A DNA stretch of 64,000 nt, taken from contig CAWACK010000019.1 of the NCBI GenBank assembly GCA_963780545.1, forward strand, positions 1 through 64,000, in the 5' to 3' direction. Both the position numbers and the translations under genes were made by a program. Position 1 is the first letter of the stretch, and each line of letters opens with the position of its first letter. The notes under the pieces were generated by a model. It had not been told where the DNA came from. It searched no databases and was given only the letters and a program-made list of their open reading frames with translations. This DNA comes from UBA8941 sp963780545. GTDB taxonomy: Archaea; Thermoproteota; Bathyarchaeia; TCS64. Shown piece by piece: positions 53,607 through 61,301 of this stretch.

Positions 53607-54209
53607 TTAGTCCTCATCCTCTTCCTCATCGTCGCTTCCAGCATCCGATGATGTGATTTCGCCGTCCCTGAAGCTGATAAAGAGCCGAGCCTCCCGTAAG
53701 TCCTCCTCCAGCTCATATATGTCCGGCTCACGGTACCCCTCCTTTCCAACCAACTCGAAGAGATCCCGATTCATCGCTGTGAAAATGACGACATCCTCCA
53801 GACTCGCCCTCCCGACGCTCTTCAGGTACCCGAGCGCGCGCGTGTGTGCATAAGCCATCAAGTACTTGTTCCTAGTCTTGTTACTGTATTCTAGATGTAT
53901 GAAGAACCTCTCAACAACCTCAGGGTCATCAAGTTCGCGCGCGAGGCCCTCAAGTAACTCCTCCGGGTCCCCGTAACCCTTAGCCGTCTCAATGATCTTC
54001 AACTGGATCCCCTGAGTCAGCCCCTTAGCGTCGAGCTCTTTCTTCGCCTTCAAGCGGTCGGATACCTCCTTAACCGTTCTCCCCTCACTCACCAACTCGG
54101 AGTTTAGCGATTCAATCGACTCGACGCTGCCACAGCAATGGGCTAGATCGTCACCCAGCTTCGCTGCCCCCTTAAAGTCGAAGTCCACTCCGACCAACAG
54201 CTTCTTCAC
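53607..54209 (-). CDS. Hypothetical protein with acidic tail, divergent from parB-like gene
   Basis: 200 residues starting at GTG 54209 and ending in DDEEEDED. Mostly helical (LEGLARELDDPEVVERFFIH) with a hydrophobic N-terminal strand (KKLLVGVDFDFKG). Coding look reaches further upstream (LGVDLAEVEKCRA) to the tract near 54251, so its N-terminus may be clipped. Two CG runs lie inside the gene as Ala-Arg codons. Function unknown; placement suggests a link with the ParB-like protein. Confidence 0.45.
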   Translation of the reverse strand: MKKLLVGVDFDFKGAAKLGDDLAHCCGSVESIESLNSELVSEGRTVKEVSDRLKAKKELDAKGLTQGIQLKIIETAKGYGDPEELLEGLARELDDPEVVERFFIHLEYSNKTRNKYLMAYAHTRALGYLKSVGRASLEDVVIFTAMNRDLFELVGKEGYREPDIYELEEDLREARLFISFRDGEITSSDAGSDDEEEDED

Positions 54210-54411
54210 TGCCCTACACTTCTCGACCTCCGCGAGGTCAACCCCCAGTCAGCGCGCGCATCGGCTGCGTCGCGCTCGCACATGGAAACCCTCCTCCCCG
54301 GAGGCTATCCTCGCTGGGATGATGCGAGCGCAACATAAGTAACTTGCACAAAAAATTTACAAATAGCGTCTTTATAAACAGTAACTTTGTGCGCGTATTA
54401 TTGATAGTGAC

Positions 54412-55311
54412 ATGAATACGACGAGCACGCGAGATAATGTCGGGAGGACGAGGTATGGGGAAGTGGAGATCTGGAAAGTCGATCTGAAGGATGAGACCTA
54501 CAAATTCCGGAAAGACATCAGCGACGGAAAGATCGCCACACTCGCGGATAACATCAGCAAGTACGGTCTAAATAACAAAGTGAAAATTAGACTTAAGCCG
54601 AATGGCAAGTACCAGATCATAGCCGGCTGGACGAGGGCCCTCGCAGTCAATAAGCTCGACTGGCCAATGCTGCCAGCGATAATCTACGAGGATATGACCG
54701 ATAAGGAAGCCCAGGAGGTTAACGTCCTGGACAACGTCCTGAGGGAAGACCTAAACGACGCGGAAAAGGCTGACCAGGTCCAGCGACTCAGCGAGACCCA
54801 TGGTATCGAGGAGCTCGTTAAGCTCTTCGGCGAAAACAAACAGCACATCTACGACCTCCTAACCCTCGCTAAGATGGAGGAACTAAAGAGGCTCGTCGCG
54901 GGGGGGAAGCTCACACTATACCAAGCAGTTGAGCTAAACAAGTTCCCGGAGGCTAAGAGGCCGTCGGTCATCGAGAGGGCCATAGCCGAGGGGTGGAGCG
55001 TCAACAAGATCAAGGCCGAGAGGAAGAAGCTCAAGGCGCCTCAAGCAGTAAACTCCGAAGAGGTCTGGGACGCCGTCGTAGTGAAGCGATGCCCAGAAGT
55101 TGACAGGCTCTTCGAGGGACGTTGGCGATATCTTCTCAAAAACCTGGGGGTCCCGGCTCCCCTGAAGTGCGAATTCACTTGGTCAATTCCTGCAAGAGAG
55201 ATGAAGCCGCCATACGTCTGCTACAACGACGTCGAGTATGCGGTCCTGGCGCGCGCGCGTGTGGGGAATAGAGAAGAACTTAAATTCATTAAAAGACTGC
55301 AAAGATTATAA
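54412..55311 (+). CDS. ParB/Spo0J-like nuclease-fold protein
   Basis: 299 residues. The N-terminal ParB domain has DNISKYGLNNKVKIRLKPNG then YQIIAGWTRALAVNKLDWPM (the GERR-like box as GWTR) and EAQEVNVLDNVLREDLNDAE. A helix-turn-helix follows (LFGENKQHIYDLLTLAKMEE). ParB proteins bind partition sites or act as CTPases in plasmid and chromosome segregation or gene regulation; no ParA is seen here. The last 20 residues follow a CG tract (55249-55260) and may not be native. Confidence 0.75.
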   Translation: MNTTSTRDNVGRTRYGEVEIWKVDLKDETYKFRKDISDGKIATLADNISKYGLNNKVKIRLKPNGKYQIIAGWTRALAVNKLDWPMLPAIIYEDMTDKEAQEVNVLDNVLREDLNDAEKADQVQRLSETHGIEELVKLFGENKQHIYDLLTLAKMEELKRLVAGGKLTLYQAVELNKFPEAKRPSVIERAIAEGWSVNKIKAERKKLKAPQAVNSEEVWDAVVVKRCPEVDRLFEGRWRYLLKNLGVPAPLKCEFTWSIPAREMKPPYVCYNDVEYAVLARARVGNREELKFIKRLQRL

Positions 55312-55366
55312 CGAGTTAGATAATTATATTTCAGATTATTTATCTAAATAGAATCGAATCCTTAAT

Positions 55367-55921
55367 CTAATTTTCTCTGCGAATCCCTGTTGTGTACATA
55401 GTAGTAATAGTATTATCAGATACGGTTAGATTATCTCTAAGAAGATTTAGAGTGTCTAAGTAAGGGAGTATTTTATTTCTTTCAAGTAGGAAGGTTTCGT
55501 ATGTGTCTGGTCGCTTATCCTCCACATTCCGTTCATGTTCCAAGAGCCAGTAGTAAAAAGGATTTGTTTGAAATCCAATATTTATTATGTCAATTTTATC
55601 ACTAATGGCATCTTTTACCCTATGATAATTATCTTCAAATGAGCATATTAACAATTTTGAGCAATGGTATATGCTAAGATTATCATTAATTGAATTAATT
55701 CTATCTAAATCCATATAACTTGTCTTCGACCAATTAGTGACTTCCACTACAAGGCATAAACGATTTATATCAAAAACATTAATATCGGCTCCTTTTTTTT
55801 CAACCCTATAAAAAATAGGTCGTAGTCCCTCACCAGCCAATATTGCAGCAATATTTCCTACTCTAGTAATGCCCCCCCTTTTGAGGTAAGGAGTCTTCTC
55901 ATCGGGATATCGGAAAACCAA
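55367..55921 (-). CDS. Hypothetical AT-rich protein, possible PD-(D/E)xK nuclease
   Basis: 184 residues from an AT-rich gene. GGITRVGNIAAILAGEGLRP, then YRVEKKGADINVFDINRLCL and VVEVTNWSKTSYMD. The D...VxEVT arrangement after a helix resembles the active site of PD-(D/E)xK nucleases, but the Lys is replaced by Thr, so this is tentative. It sits next to the TOPRIM fragment on the same strand. Confidence 0.4.
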   Translation of the reverse strand: MVFRYPDEKTPYLKRGGITRVGNIAAILAGEGLRPIFYRVEKKGADINVFDINRLCLVVEVTNWSKTSYMDLDRINSINDNLSIYHCSKLLICSFEDNYHRVKDAISDKIDIINIGFQTNPFYYWLLEHERNVEDKRPDTYETFLLERNKILPYLDTLNLLRDNLTVSDNTITTMYTTGIRREN

Positions 55922-55940
55922 AAAACCACCTTACTAAATA

Positions 55941-56355
55941 TTAAGTTCCTGAGAGTTTTTCTCTTACAACTTCCTGCCAAATTTCTCTATCTTCTTCATC
56001 TCTGAGTTTATGCGATCGCAATATGTCTAGATCAAGATACCTCTCAATGGACTCAATAATTTTCTCTCCTAGTACTTCAGGAAGCAAAGCATCCAATTCA
56101 ACGCCATATTGGATACCGTAAGTCTCAACATACCATCTATGCCTTGGATCGCCTTTCTTTTTTCCTAGCCGATTACTAAACGGATTTTGAGGCAGATGAT
56201 ATTGTATGACATCCTGACCTGTTAAAGCAACTTCCTCAACTGTCAATTCTACACCTAATTCATCAAATCTTTTTTGAATGTCTCTTGGCATATCTTTACC
56301 GCTTCGATATAAATCTCCAAAGTACAGTATCTTGCATTCCTCTTCATGATGGCGC
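55941..56355 (-). pseudogene. TOPRIM/topoisomerase VI-like C-terminal fragment
   Basis: The frame enters from the CG tract 56352-56361 as HHEEECKILYFGDLYRSGKD then MPRDIQKRFDELGVELTVEE, GDPRHRWYVETYGIQYGVEL and DALLPEVLGEKIIESIERYL. LYFGDLYRSG corresponds to the TOPRIM motif (usual GDLDPSG), and the ELDALPPEVL block typically follows in Spo11/TopoVI-A-like proteins of mobile elements. The second Asp of the DxD pair is changed to Tyr. The N-terminal DNA-cutting part is lost at the tract. Confidence 0.55.
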
Positions 56356-56361
56356 GCGCGC
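56352..56361. repeat. CG tract joining two truncated genes head to head
   Basis: Ten alternating C/G bases. To the left the TOPRIM fragment is read leftward, to the right a start-less frame is read rightward; both enter the tract in open frame. Confidence 0.65.
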
Positions 56362-57030
56362 TACAAGAGAATAGCAGAGCCAATTAGAAGTGATAGAGCT
56401 AATGAAGAGTCTAAGCAAATCTATTCAATTTCTGGAGATATTGCAAGACTACTAGAAAGAGCATTGGTTTCAGATCCTATCCAATCCATGGGAAAGGAGA
56501 TCAAGCAATTTGTTACCAACCTTGAGGACTGGTTTAACAGCCTAGATTCCCAGAGCAGAGCTTATGTTAATAGTGCCGTTAATTCGGTAAAGGAGATCTC
56601 TCAGTATTTTTTGGTTCTCATTAAACTTCCCAAATCCCCAGATGATCATATACTAAGTATAGCACAAGTATTCAGCAGACCCATTCAGGAATTGAATGCT
56701 GACTTCAGAAAGTTTGATCCTGTAGATTTTACTAAAGAATTAAAACAACTAGAAGGGCTTAAGCAAGAAGATCCTGAAATTGTCGATGTAAAAGAACTAA
56801 GACAACAAGAACAGAGAACTACAACTATACTCCATACACCATTGACTAATTCACACCCGTCATTTCACAAATTTGGAAATATGCACCCTGTTGATCGTGC
56901 TTTGCTTCAGGAGCTTGAAAGACAAGGCTATGACACTCAGGATGTGTCAAAGGAAGAGCTTGATCTAATCTTTGGTAAGGCGTTAGATGGCGGGCTTGGT
57001 CTATTTACAGGTGAGACTAGAGCTAAATAA
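56361..57030 (+). pseudogene. Hypothetical element protein, 5' end cut at a CG tract
   Basis: The frame is open from the tract (YKRIAEPIRSDRANEESKQI, then YSISGDIARLLERALVSDPI) and continues to TAA 57030; the first possible start codon is the TTG at 56464. So the first part is read without a start and has been joined to the tract. The middle is helical, and the C-terminus ends KEELDLIFGKALDGGLGLFT. No family recognised. Confidence 0.45.
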
Positions 57031-57115
57031 TTACCAAGTCGAAGAGGTCGCAGAGAAACTTCTGGAGGAGGCAGAGAAAAAGAGGAAACGGAGGTTGATT
57101 GATCAGGATGAGTGA
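57011..57115 (+). CDS. Small charged helical protein
   Basis: GTG 57011 to TGA 57115 gives 34 residues, ELNNYQVEEVAEKLLEEAEK then KRKRRLIDQDE. It overlaps the previous stop by 20 bases and the next start by 8, typical of tightly packed mobile-element genes. Weak support. Confidence 0.3.
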   Translation: MRLELNNYQVEEVAEKLLEEAEKKRKRRLIDQDE

Positions 57116-57371
57116 GACTTATCTTAGAAGTGTCATTCAACCCTGCTTTGTTAGAGAGTGGTATCTTAAGAGAATCAAGCCAGTTGATCCGAGCTTTGGG
57201 AATGGTATCAATAAAGTCGTCTGTGCTAGATGTAACAAGCCTCTAGAGTTAGACCAATTTGCCAGCAGAAGAATTTCTATGGTTAATGATGATTGGGGAC
57301 TCCGAGCTTCAATCGATATTTATTGCGTTGACTGTTTTGACATTGTTTCTGGATTATACAAGGAGAGATAA
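57108..57371 (+). CDS. Small zinc-binding hypothetical protein
   Basis: 87 residues from ATG 57108: TYLRSVIQPCFVREWYLKRI, then VVCARCNKPLELDQFASRRI and IDIYCVDCFDIVSGLYKER. Two Cys-x2-Cys pairs about 40 residues apart suggest a zinc site. Function unknown. Confidence 0.5.
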   Translation: MSETYLRSVIQPCFVREWYLKRIKPVDPSFGNGINKVVCARCNKPLELDQFASRRISMVNDDWGLRASIDIYCVDCFDIVSGLYKER

Positions 57372-57877
57372 ATATTGTCTACTTTGAACCCCGTTGTATT
57401 TGTTGCCGTTCCCCTGATCATGAGCTGATAGACAAAATCCTAAGCAACCCAAGGATCAGTAAAGAGGAGGCGATGAAGGCGATAGCTTCACTAAGTCTAA
57501 GGTCTGGTTCTGATATTCCCTCCCCTGTTGCGATCTATCGACATAAAACACGACATTTGTTGATAACTAACATTGCTAATGTTAAACCAGCACCAGCAGA
57601 TTTCAAGGTAGAACCCTTTGAAACTGTTGCAGATGAGAAGTCAATCCATGATTCAATGATTTACAGCATAATGGATTTTGATCCTGAGCAGTTTCAGGCG
57701 TTCCAAAAAATTATGAGCCTCTACTCATGTCAAATGCCTCTCATTCTAACAGTGCAGAACTTTGAGGCTTTCCTCTTGCAATTGGTCGATCAGTCTGTTC
57801 CCTCAAAACACGATCATGTTAGGGATAGGTATAGACAGTACATATCCAAATATTACCCCCAAAATGGGGCTAATTAA
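57372..57877 (+). CDS. Hypothetical element protein with N-terminal Cys cluster
   Basis: From ATG 57473 the protein has 134 residues, including PVAIYRHKTRHLLITNIANV and DFDPEQFQAFQKIMSLYSCQ. The same frame looks coding further upstream as IVYFEPRCICCRSPDHELID then KILSNPRISKEEAM, with a Cys-x-Cys-Cys motif and AAGGAG in front, but only ATA or ATT could start it. I list the longer extent as likely. Confidence 0.45.
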
Positions 57878-58391
57878 AGAAGTTCTCAATAAGGGCGACA
57901 GATCCATATAAAACACAAATTCCCCCAATAATTTCAACAATTCCAATGCCAATAGTAGCTATAGAAGGAGCGACATCGACTGCACTTCCATTAACAAGGG
58001 AGCCACAAGCAATCAAAATAATGCCACCTATAAATAACAGAAGTGAAGTCGTATTGGATTCTTTACGAGCTTTCTCCTCTTCAGGTGTCATAACCTTCTT
58101 TGGCTTAGGTAAATTGGTTAAGGTGGTTTGAACTACGGTATTGAATTCGGTATCGGGTAGATTTGAGGCTCCACCATAAACGAGTAGACCAAAACCCAGA
58201 ATGATGGCAACGATTGAACCAATTATATACGTTTGCAAATTGATGTATTGTTGTTGTATGGCAGGATTCAAAGCCCTAGCAACTTGAGATAATGGAGTCG
58301 AAAGGTTTTGGTAATCGCTATAGAAATAGAATAACCCAACAACTCCTATGGCTAGGATTATCAAACCTGTAAAAAAGATCCCGCCTCTCAT
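57870..58391 (-). CDS. Four-helix membrane protein
   Basis: 173 residues with helices at about 5-24 (IFFTGLIILAIGVVGLFYFY), 55-76, 115-135 and 145-168, and a Lys/Glu-rich loop. It overlaps the end of the convergent gene at 57877 by eight bases. Family unknown. Confidence 0.5.
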   Translation of the reverse strand: MRGGIFFTGLIILAIGVVGLFYFYSDYQNLSTPLSQVARALNPAIQQQYINLQTYIIGSIVAIILGFGLLVYGGASNLPDTEFNTVVQTTLTNLPKPKKVMTPEEEKARKESNTTSLLLFIGGIILIACGSLVNGSAVDVAPSIATIGIGIVEIIGGICVLYGSVALIENFFN

Positions 58392-58516
58392 AGCTTTCCT
58401 TTAGGTGATTTCTAGAATTAAGCTTTAGGTGTGAAATACAGGGGTCTAAAACAGGCTTAGGGTACTTCGCATATTTTAAATAATTCTAAAAGCTACCTTC
58501 ATTCTTAGGCTAAAAT

Positions 58517-58861
58517 ATGTGTGGCTTATTTAGCACTCCTCCTCCTAAGAAAAGGAGAGTTTATGTGAACAAGGAAGATGTAAAAGCTTTACATGGAAAC
58601 AAGTGCAAAATTTGTGGTAAAACAGAGAAAGAAGTGGGTAAGCTTGTAATGGCTCATTTGAAAGCACACTCAAAAGGAGGAAACTTAGTTGTGCCAATGT
58701 GTCCTAATTGCCATACAAGATATGATAATGGTCTTTTGAAGGTTACTGAGCTTAAGAAATTGGGTCTTACAGCTAAGAAATACAAGACTTATCAACCTAA
58801 GAAAAAGAAGGTAAAAAAAGAACCCAAAAACCCTTGGTCGTTTTCTCCACTAAAATACTAA
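58517..58861 (+). CDS. HNH endonuclease
   Basis: 114 residues. LHGNKCKICGKTEKEVGKLV then MAHLKAHSKGGNLVVPMCPN and CHTRYDNG: two Cys pairs with the core AHLKAHSKGGN and the final CHTR form the zinc-stabilised HNH nuclease fold (His, Asn, His). The C-terminus is very basic (KPKKKKVKKEPKNPW). Found in introns, phages and defence loci; here it belongs to the integrated element. Confidence 0.75.
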   Translation: MCGLFSTPPPKKRRVYVNKEDVKALHGNKCKICGKTEKEVGKLVMAHLKAHSKGGNLVVPMCPNCHTRYDNGLLKVTELKKLGLTAKKYKTYQPKKKKVKKEPKNPWSFSPLKY

Positions 58862-58986
58862 AACTCAACCCTAGTTCTTCGTTTAGGTTTCCTGCGAGCA
58901 TTGAAGCTTACAGTTCCTTCCTTAGTCTTGAAGCTCACAGGTCGCTTAGTCTTGGTCTTCTTCTTTTGAGCTAAGAATGATGGCAT
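58858..58986 (-). CDS. Very basic 42-residue protein
   Basis: ATG 58986 to TAG 58858: MPSFLAQKKKTKTKRPVSFK then TKEGTVSFNARRKPKRRTRV. About 40 percent Lys and Arg. Its stop overlaps the stop of the convergent HNH gene. Probably binds nucleic acid. It is short and easily missed. Confidence 0.5.
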   Translation of the reverse strand: MPSFLAQKKKTKTKRPVSFKTKEGTVSFNARRKPKRRTRVEF

Positions 58987-59055
58987 GGGTTGAAATTTTT
59001 ATTAAACCTTAAATGGTTTATGGTTAGAACCGTTGAATTTACAGATAGTATAGGG

Positions 59056-59457
59056 CTATATCCTATTAATTAATGTGTAAATTTTATTCCTATTTCTATA
59101 AAACCAGATAAGAGAAAATGATGCTATACTTAGAGTCCAAACATCCCATAACTGGGCTATCAAATCCAATACCTGTTTTAAGCCATTTACAGCCTGATTT
59201 ATACCATTTATTATGTCTGAAATCGTTGTCAAATGGATATATTGACTTGATACACTAGCACTAATTTTGATATCTTCTCTTATGGTCACAAAATAACTAG
59301 ATTGGATCTCTACATCACCACTTGGAAGTTTAGTTATTGTAGTGACCACATTTGAAGGATTTTCTATCCTTCCATCTTTCGTTACCATCGTTGGGTTAGT
59401 AAGTGATAGGACTAATAATGCTAGAAAACAAACGCCTACCAGACGTTTAGTTTCCAT
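59056..59457 (-). CDS. Exported/membrane hypothetical protein
   Basis: 133 residues. Signal peptide RLVGVCFLALLVLSL, then a beta-rich stretch (NVVTTITKLPSGDVEIQSSY), a helical segment and a C-terminal membrane helix WTLSIASFSLIWFY followed by RNRNK. A type of small envelope protein of the element. Family unknown. Confidence 0.45.
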   Translation of the reverse strand: METKRLVGVCFLALLVLSLTNPTMVTKDGRIENPSNVVTTITKLPSGDVEIQSSYFVTIREDIKISASVSSQYIHLTTISDIINGINQAVNGLKQVLDLIAQLWDVWTLSIASFSLIWFYRNRNKIYTLINRI

Positions 59458-59536
59458 GGTTAATTATTGATTGAAGTACTAAAAAAGTCGTGCTATTTTA
59501 TTTCCTCTTTATCGCCTCTGATAGAACAGACTGCGT

Positions 59537-60466
59537 TTACCAAGCTCTATCTGCATGTTCTGAGACACAATCGAAATTGCCTTCGGTATGCCATGATAAA
59601 TCTGTTAAATCTACATTACACCCCGCAGCCATAAGTCGTTGTGCAAGTTCTTGACGTTTTTTTGTGTCATTAGTCAATCTTAAAACATGCCTTCCTCCAA
59701 GATCACTAAAAGGACGTAATGAACCGATTTCAACAATTACCGTTCTTTCACTTTGATGACCCATTGCCATTCCTGCTTCAAAGATAACATTTAGTCTAGC
59801 TTGACCCGTTAATTCTGTTTCTTGTACTGGGTCATCTTGTTTTCTGAATTCTTTTTTGACACGACCCTCATCGTCAGGGGTCATAAGAACTATAATTGCT
59901 TGAGCTTTTGAGAAGGCAGCATCAAGTGCCTCTCCGATGTAGGGAGTAGGTTTGCCTGAAGCTCTTATACCCTCAAAAAAATCTTTGGGTGTTAGCCCAA
60001 TTGATTCTAGGAAACTGAACATAGCATCGTGTGCTTTGGAATTTCTCCCATGAACAACAAAGACCTCTTTTGGATCTATCAATGTCTCTTGTGTACCGGT
60101 CTTAGATGTTTTCGGATTAACAGTATTAGTTAAATCATTACCTGGCGGTCCTAAAATATACTCATCAGTAACATCTCTACCTTCTTCTGTAACATACCAT
60201 TCATCAGATGTAGTGGTTAAAATTCCACTGAGTGAATTTCTCGCACGTATTATAGGTAAATAATAAGCTGAAGTATCCTGTGTTTCATTTATCCGAATTC
60301 TTTCAAGATCATTCATAGGTATCGTTTTACCTCCCATGACAATTGGCTTACCATTTCTATATGGAACTAGAAATCGACTTTCAAGTTGATCCATGGTTAA
60401 ATCTAACTTAATGTCATCTTTAATTCGGTGAGATTTTGTGGTGATTCTTACATGATATAACATCAA
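59537..60466 (-). CDS. TIR-like (PF10137) predicted nucleotide-binding defence protein
   Basis: 309 residues. The C-terminal domain (about 135-300) reads KEVFVVHGRNSKAHDAMFSF, LGLTPKDF-like SIGLTPKDFFEGIRASGKPT, AIIVLMTPDDEGR and TGQARLNVIFEAGMAMGHQS. VFVVHGRN...NVIFEAG is the signature of the TIR-like domain of CAP12/Pycsar-type effectors, whose Glu in FEAG lies in the NAD-cleaving site. The first 130 residues are a separate beta-rich domain (YHVRITTKSHRIKDDIKLDL). It is likely an anti-phage or inter-element competition effector that depletes NAD. Confidence 0.75.
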   Translation of the reverse strand: MMLYHVRITTKSHRIKDDIKLDLTMDQLESRFLVPYRNGKPIVMGGKTIPMNDLERIRINETQDTSAYYLPIIRARNSLSGILTTTSDEWYVTEEGRDVTDEYILGPPGNDLTNTVNPKTSKTGTQETLIDPKEVFVVHGRNSKAHDAMFSFLESIGLTPKDFFEGIRASGKPTPYIGEALDAAFSKAQAIIVLMTPDDEGRVKKEFRKQDDPVQETELTGQARLNVIFEAGMAMGHQSERTVIVEIGSLRPFSDLGGRHVLRLTNDTKKRQELAQRLMAAGCNVDLTDLSWHTEGNFDCVSEHADRAW

Positions 60467-60540
60467 AAAATAAAGATATTTTGATTGGAGATAAGGATTT
60501 CCAGTTTGTCAAATTGAACCATGTGAATAACTGGTACCCG

Positions 60541-60592
60541 AGTGTATGGTCAAGCCGATTCATCAATAATTGCTTGGGTTTGAATTTTACTT
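60541..60592 (+). repeat. Copy 1 of a 52-base direct repeat (integrase 3' flank)
   Basis: Identical to 61249-61300 at 48 of 52 positions. It begins AGTGTATGGTCAAGCCGATT and ends GGGTTTGAATTTTACTT. The copies flank the last coding bases of an integrase tail in each case. Confidence 0.75.
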
Positions 60593-60628
60593 TCTCTTCT
60601 TCAGGATCTTCTTCCCCTCGTAGTCTGA
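60587..60628 (-). pseudogene. Remnant of a second integrase C-terminus
   Basis: The minus strand reads SDYEGKKILKKRK and TAA, matching the end of the main integrase (SEYDGKKVLRKRK). With the duplicated 52-base flank it shows that an earlier copy of the integrase end lies 0.7 kb further in. Confidence 0.6.
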
Positions 60629-60665
60629 GGGTCTTATTTTAGTATCATGGTCTTTCAGGCGATCA

Positions 60666-61106
60666 TCAGTCCAGCACTGGTCTCTCATTATTGAATAGGA
60701 TATTGATAGAATAAAATCGACCACTCATCTCAATGAAGAAACCATACAATTCACCTTTGACGCCATATTTCTGAGGCTCCACTTCGGGATTTCCTCTCTG
60801 TGAGAGGAAGGATACTATTGACCATGCCTCCCAAGAATCAATACTCCTAGAATTATGAGGGGTCTTTGCATCAGTACCCATGTAGTCGATATATGCCTTT
60901 AATGTGGGATACTTTGCGATTTCTTCTGCTGTTACTTGTAAGCCTTTGGGAGAATTACTAGCTGTCTGATTAAAATCATAGGGACCATCACCGAATATCC
61001 AAGCCTTAGTTTCTGAATACCTTGAGAATACTCCAGAGAAAACAATCATCAGAAGGATCAGACTGATTGCAAGAGCTAGTTTTGATGGTGCTACCAAATA
61101 TGTCAA
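60666..61106 (-). CDS. Membrane-anchored hypothetical protein
   Basis: 146 residues with an N-terminal helix (LALAISLILLMIVFSGVFS) and an extracellular or exposed domain containing PKGLQVTAEEIAKYPTLKAY and SWEAWSIVSFLSQRG. It ends just before the second-integrase remnant. Family unknown. Confidence 0.45.
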   Translation of the reverse strand: MTYLVAPSKLALAISLILLMIVFSGVFSRYSETKAWIFGDGPYDFNQTASNSPKGLQVTAEEIAKYPTLKAYIDYMGTDAKTPHNSRSIDSWEAWSIVSFLSQRGNPEVEPQKYGVKGELYGFFIEMSGRFYSINILFNNERPVLD

Positions 61107-61248
61107 GGAAAAGGTAACTTAAGGTGATTTAGACCTAATGATTAGAACACCATTTTATACCATCAGCAACAACTAGAACACCTAGTGGCAATCGTTTTTG
61201 AATCTAAATATGTGATAGACTTTGAATTAAGTGTCTGTCTGGTGTCTA

Positions 61249-61300
61249 AGTGTATGGTCAAGCCGATTCAACAGTAATTACGTGGGTTTGAATTTTACTT
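61249..61300 (+). repeat. Copy 2 of the 52-base direct repeat
   Basis: Lies directly behind the stop of the integrase gene (61302-61304). See copy 1 at 60541-60592; four mismatches. Confidence 0.75.
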
Positions 61301-61301
61301 C

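Noticed and set aside
55300..56351. Distal attachment site of the integrated element
   Set aside because: I looked for a copy of the tRNA 3' half (GTAGATTTGAACTACC and neighbours) to the left of the element and found none.
1..56400. CG tracts as promoters or terminators
   Set aside because: They occur before starts, behind stops, inside fragments and between convergent genes without consistent spacing or strand, and TATA boxes are found independently of them.
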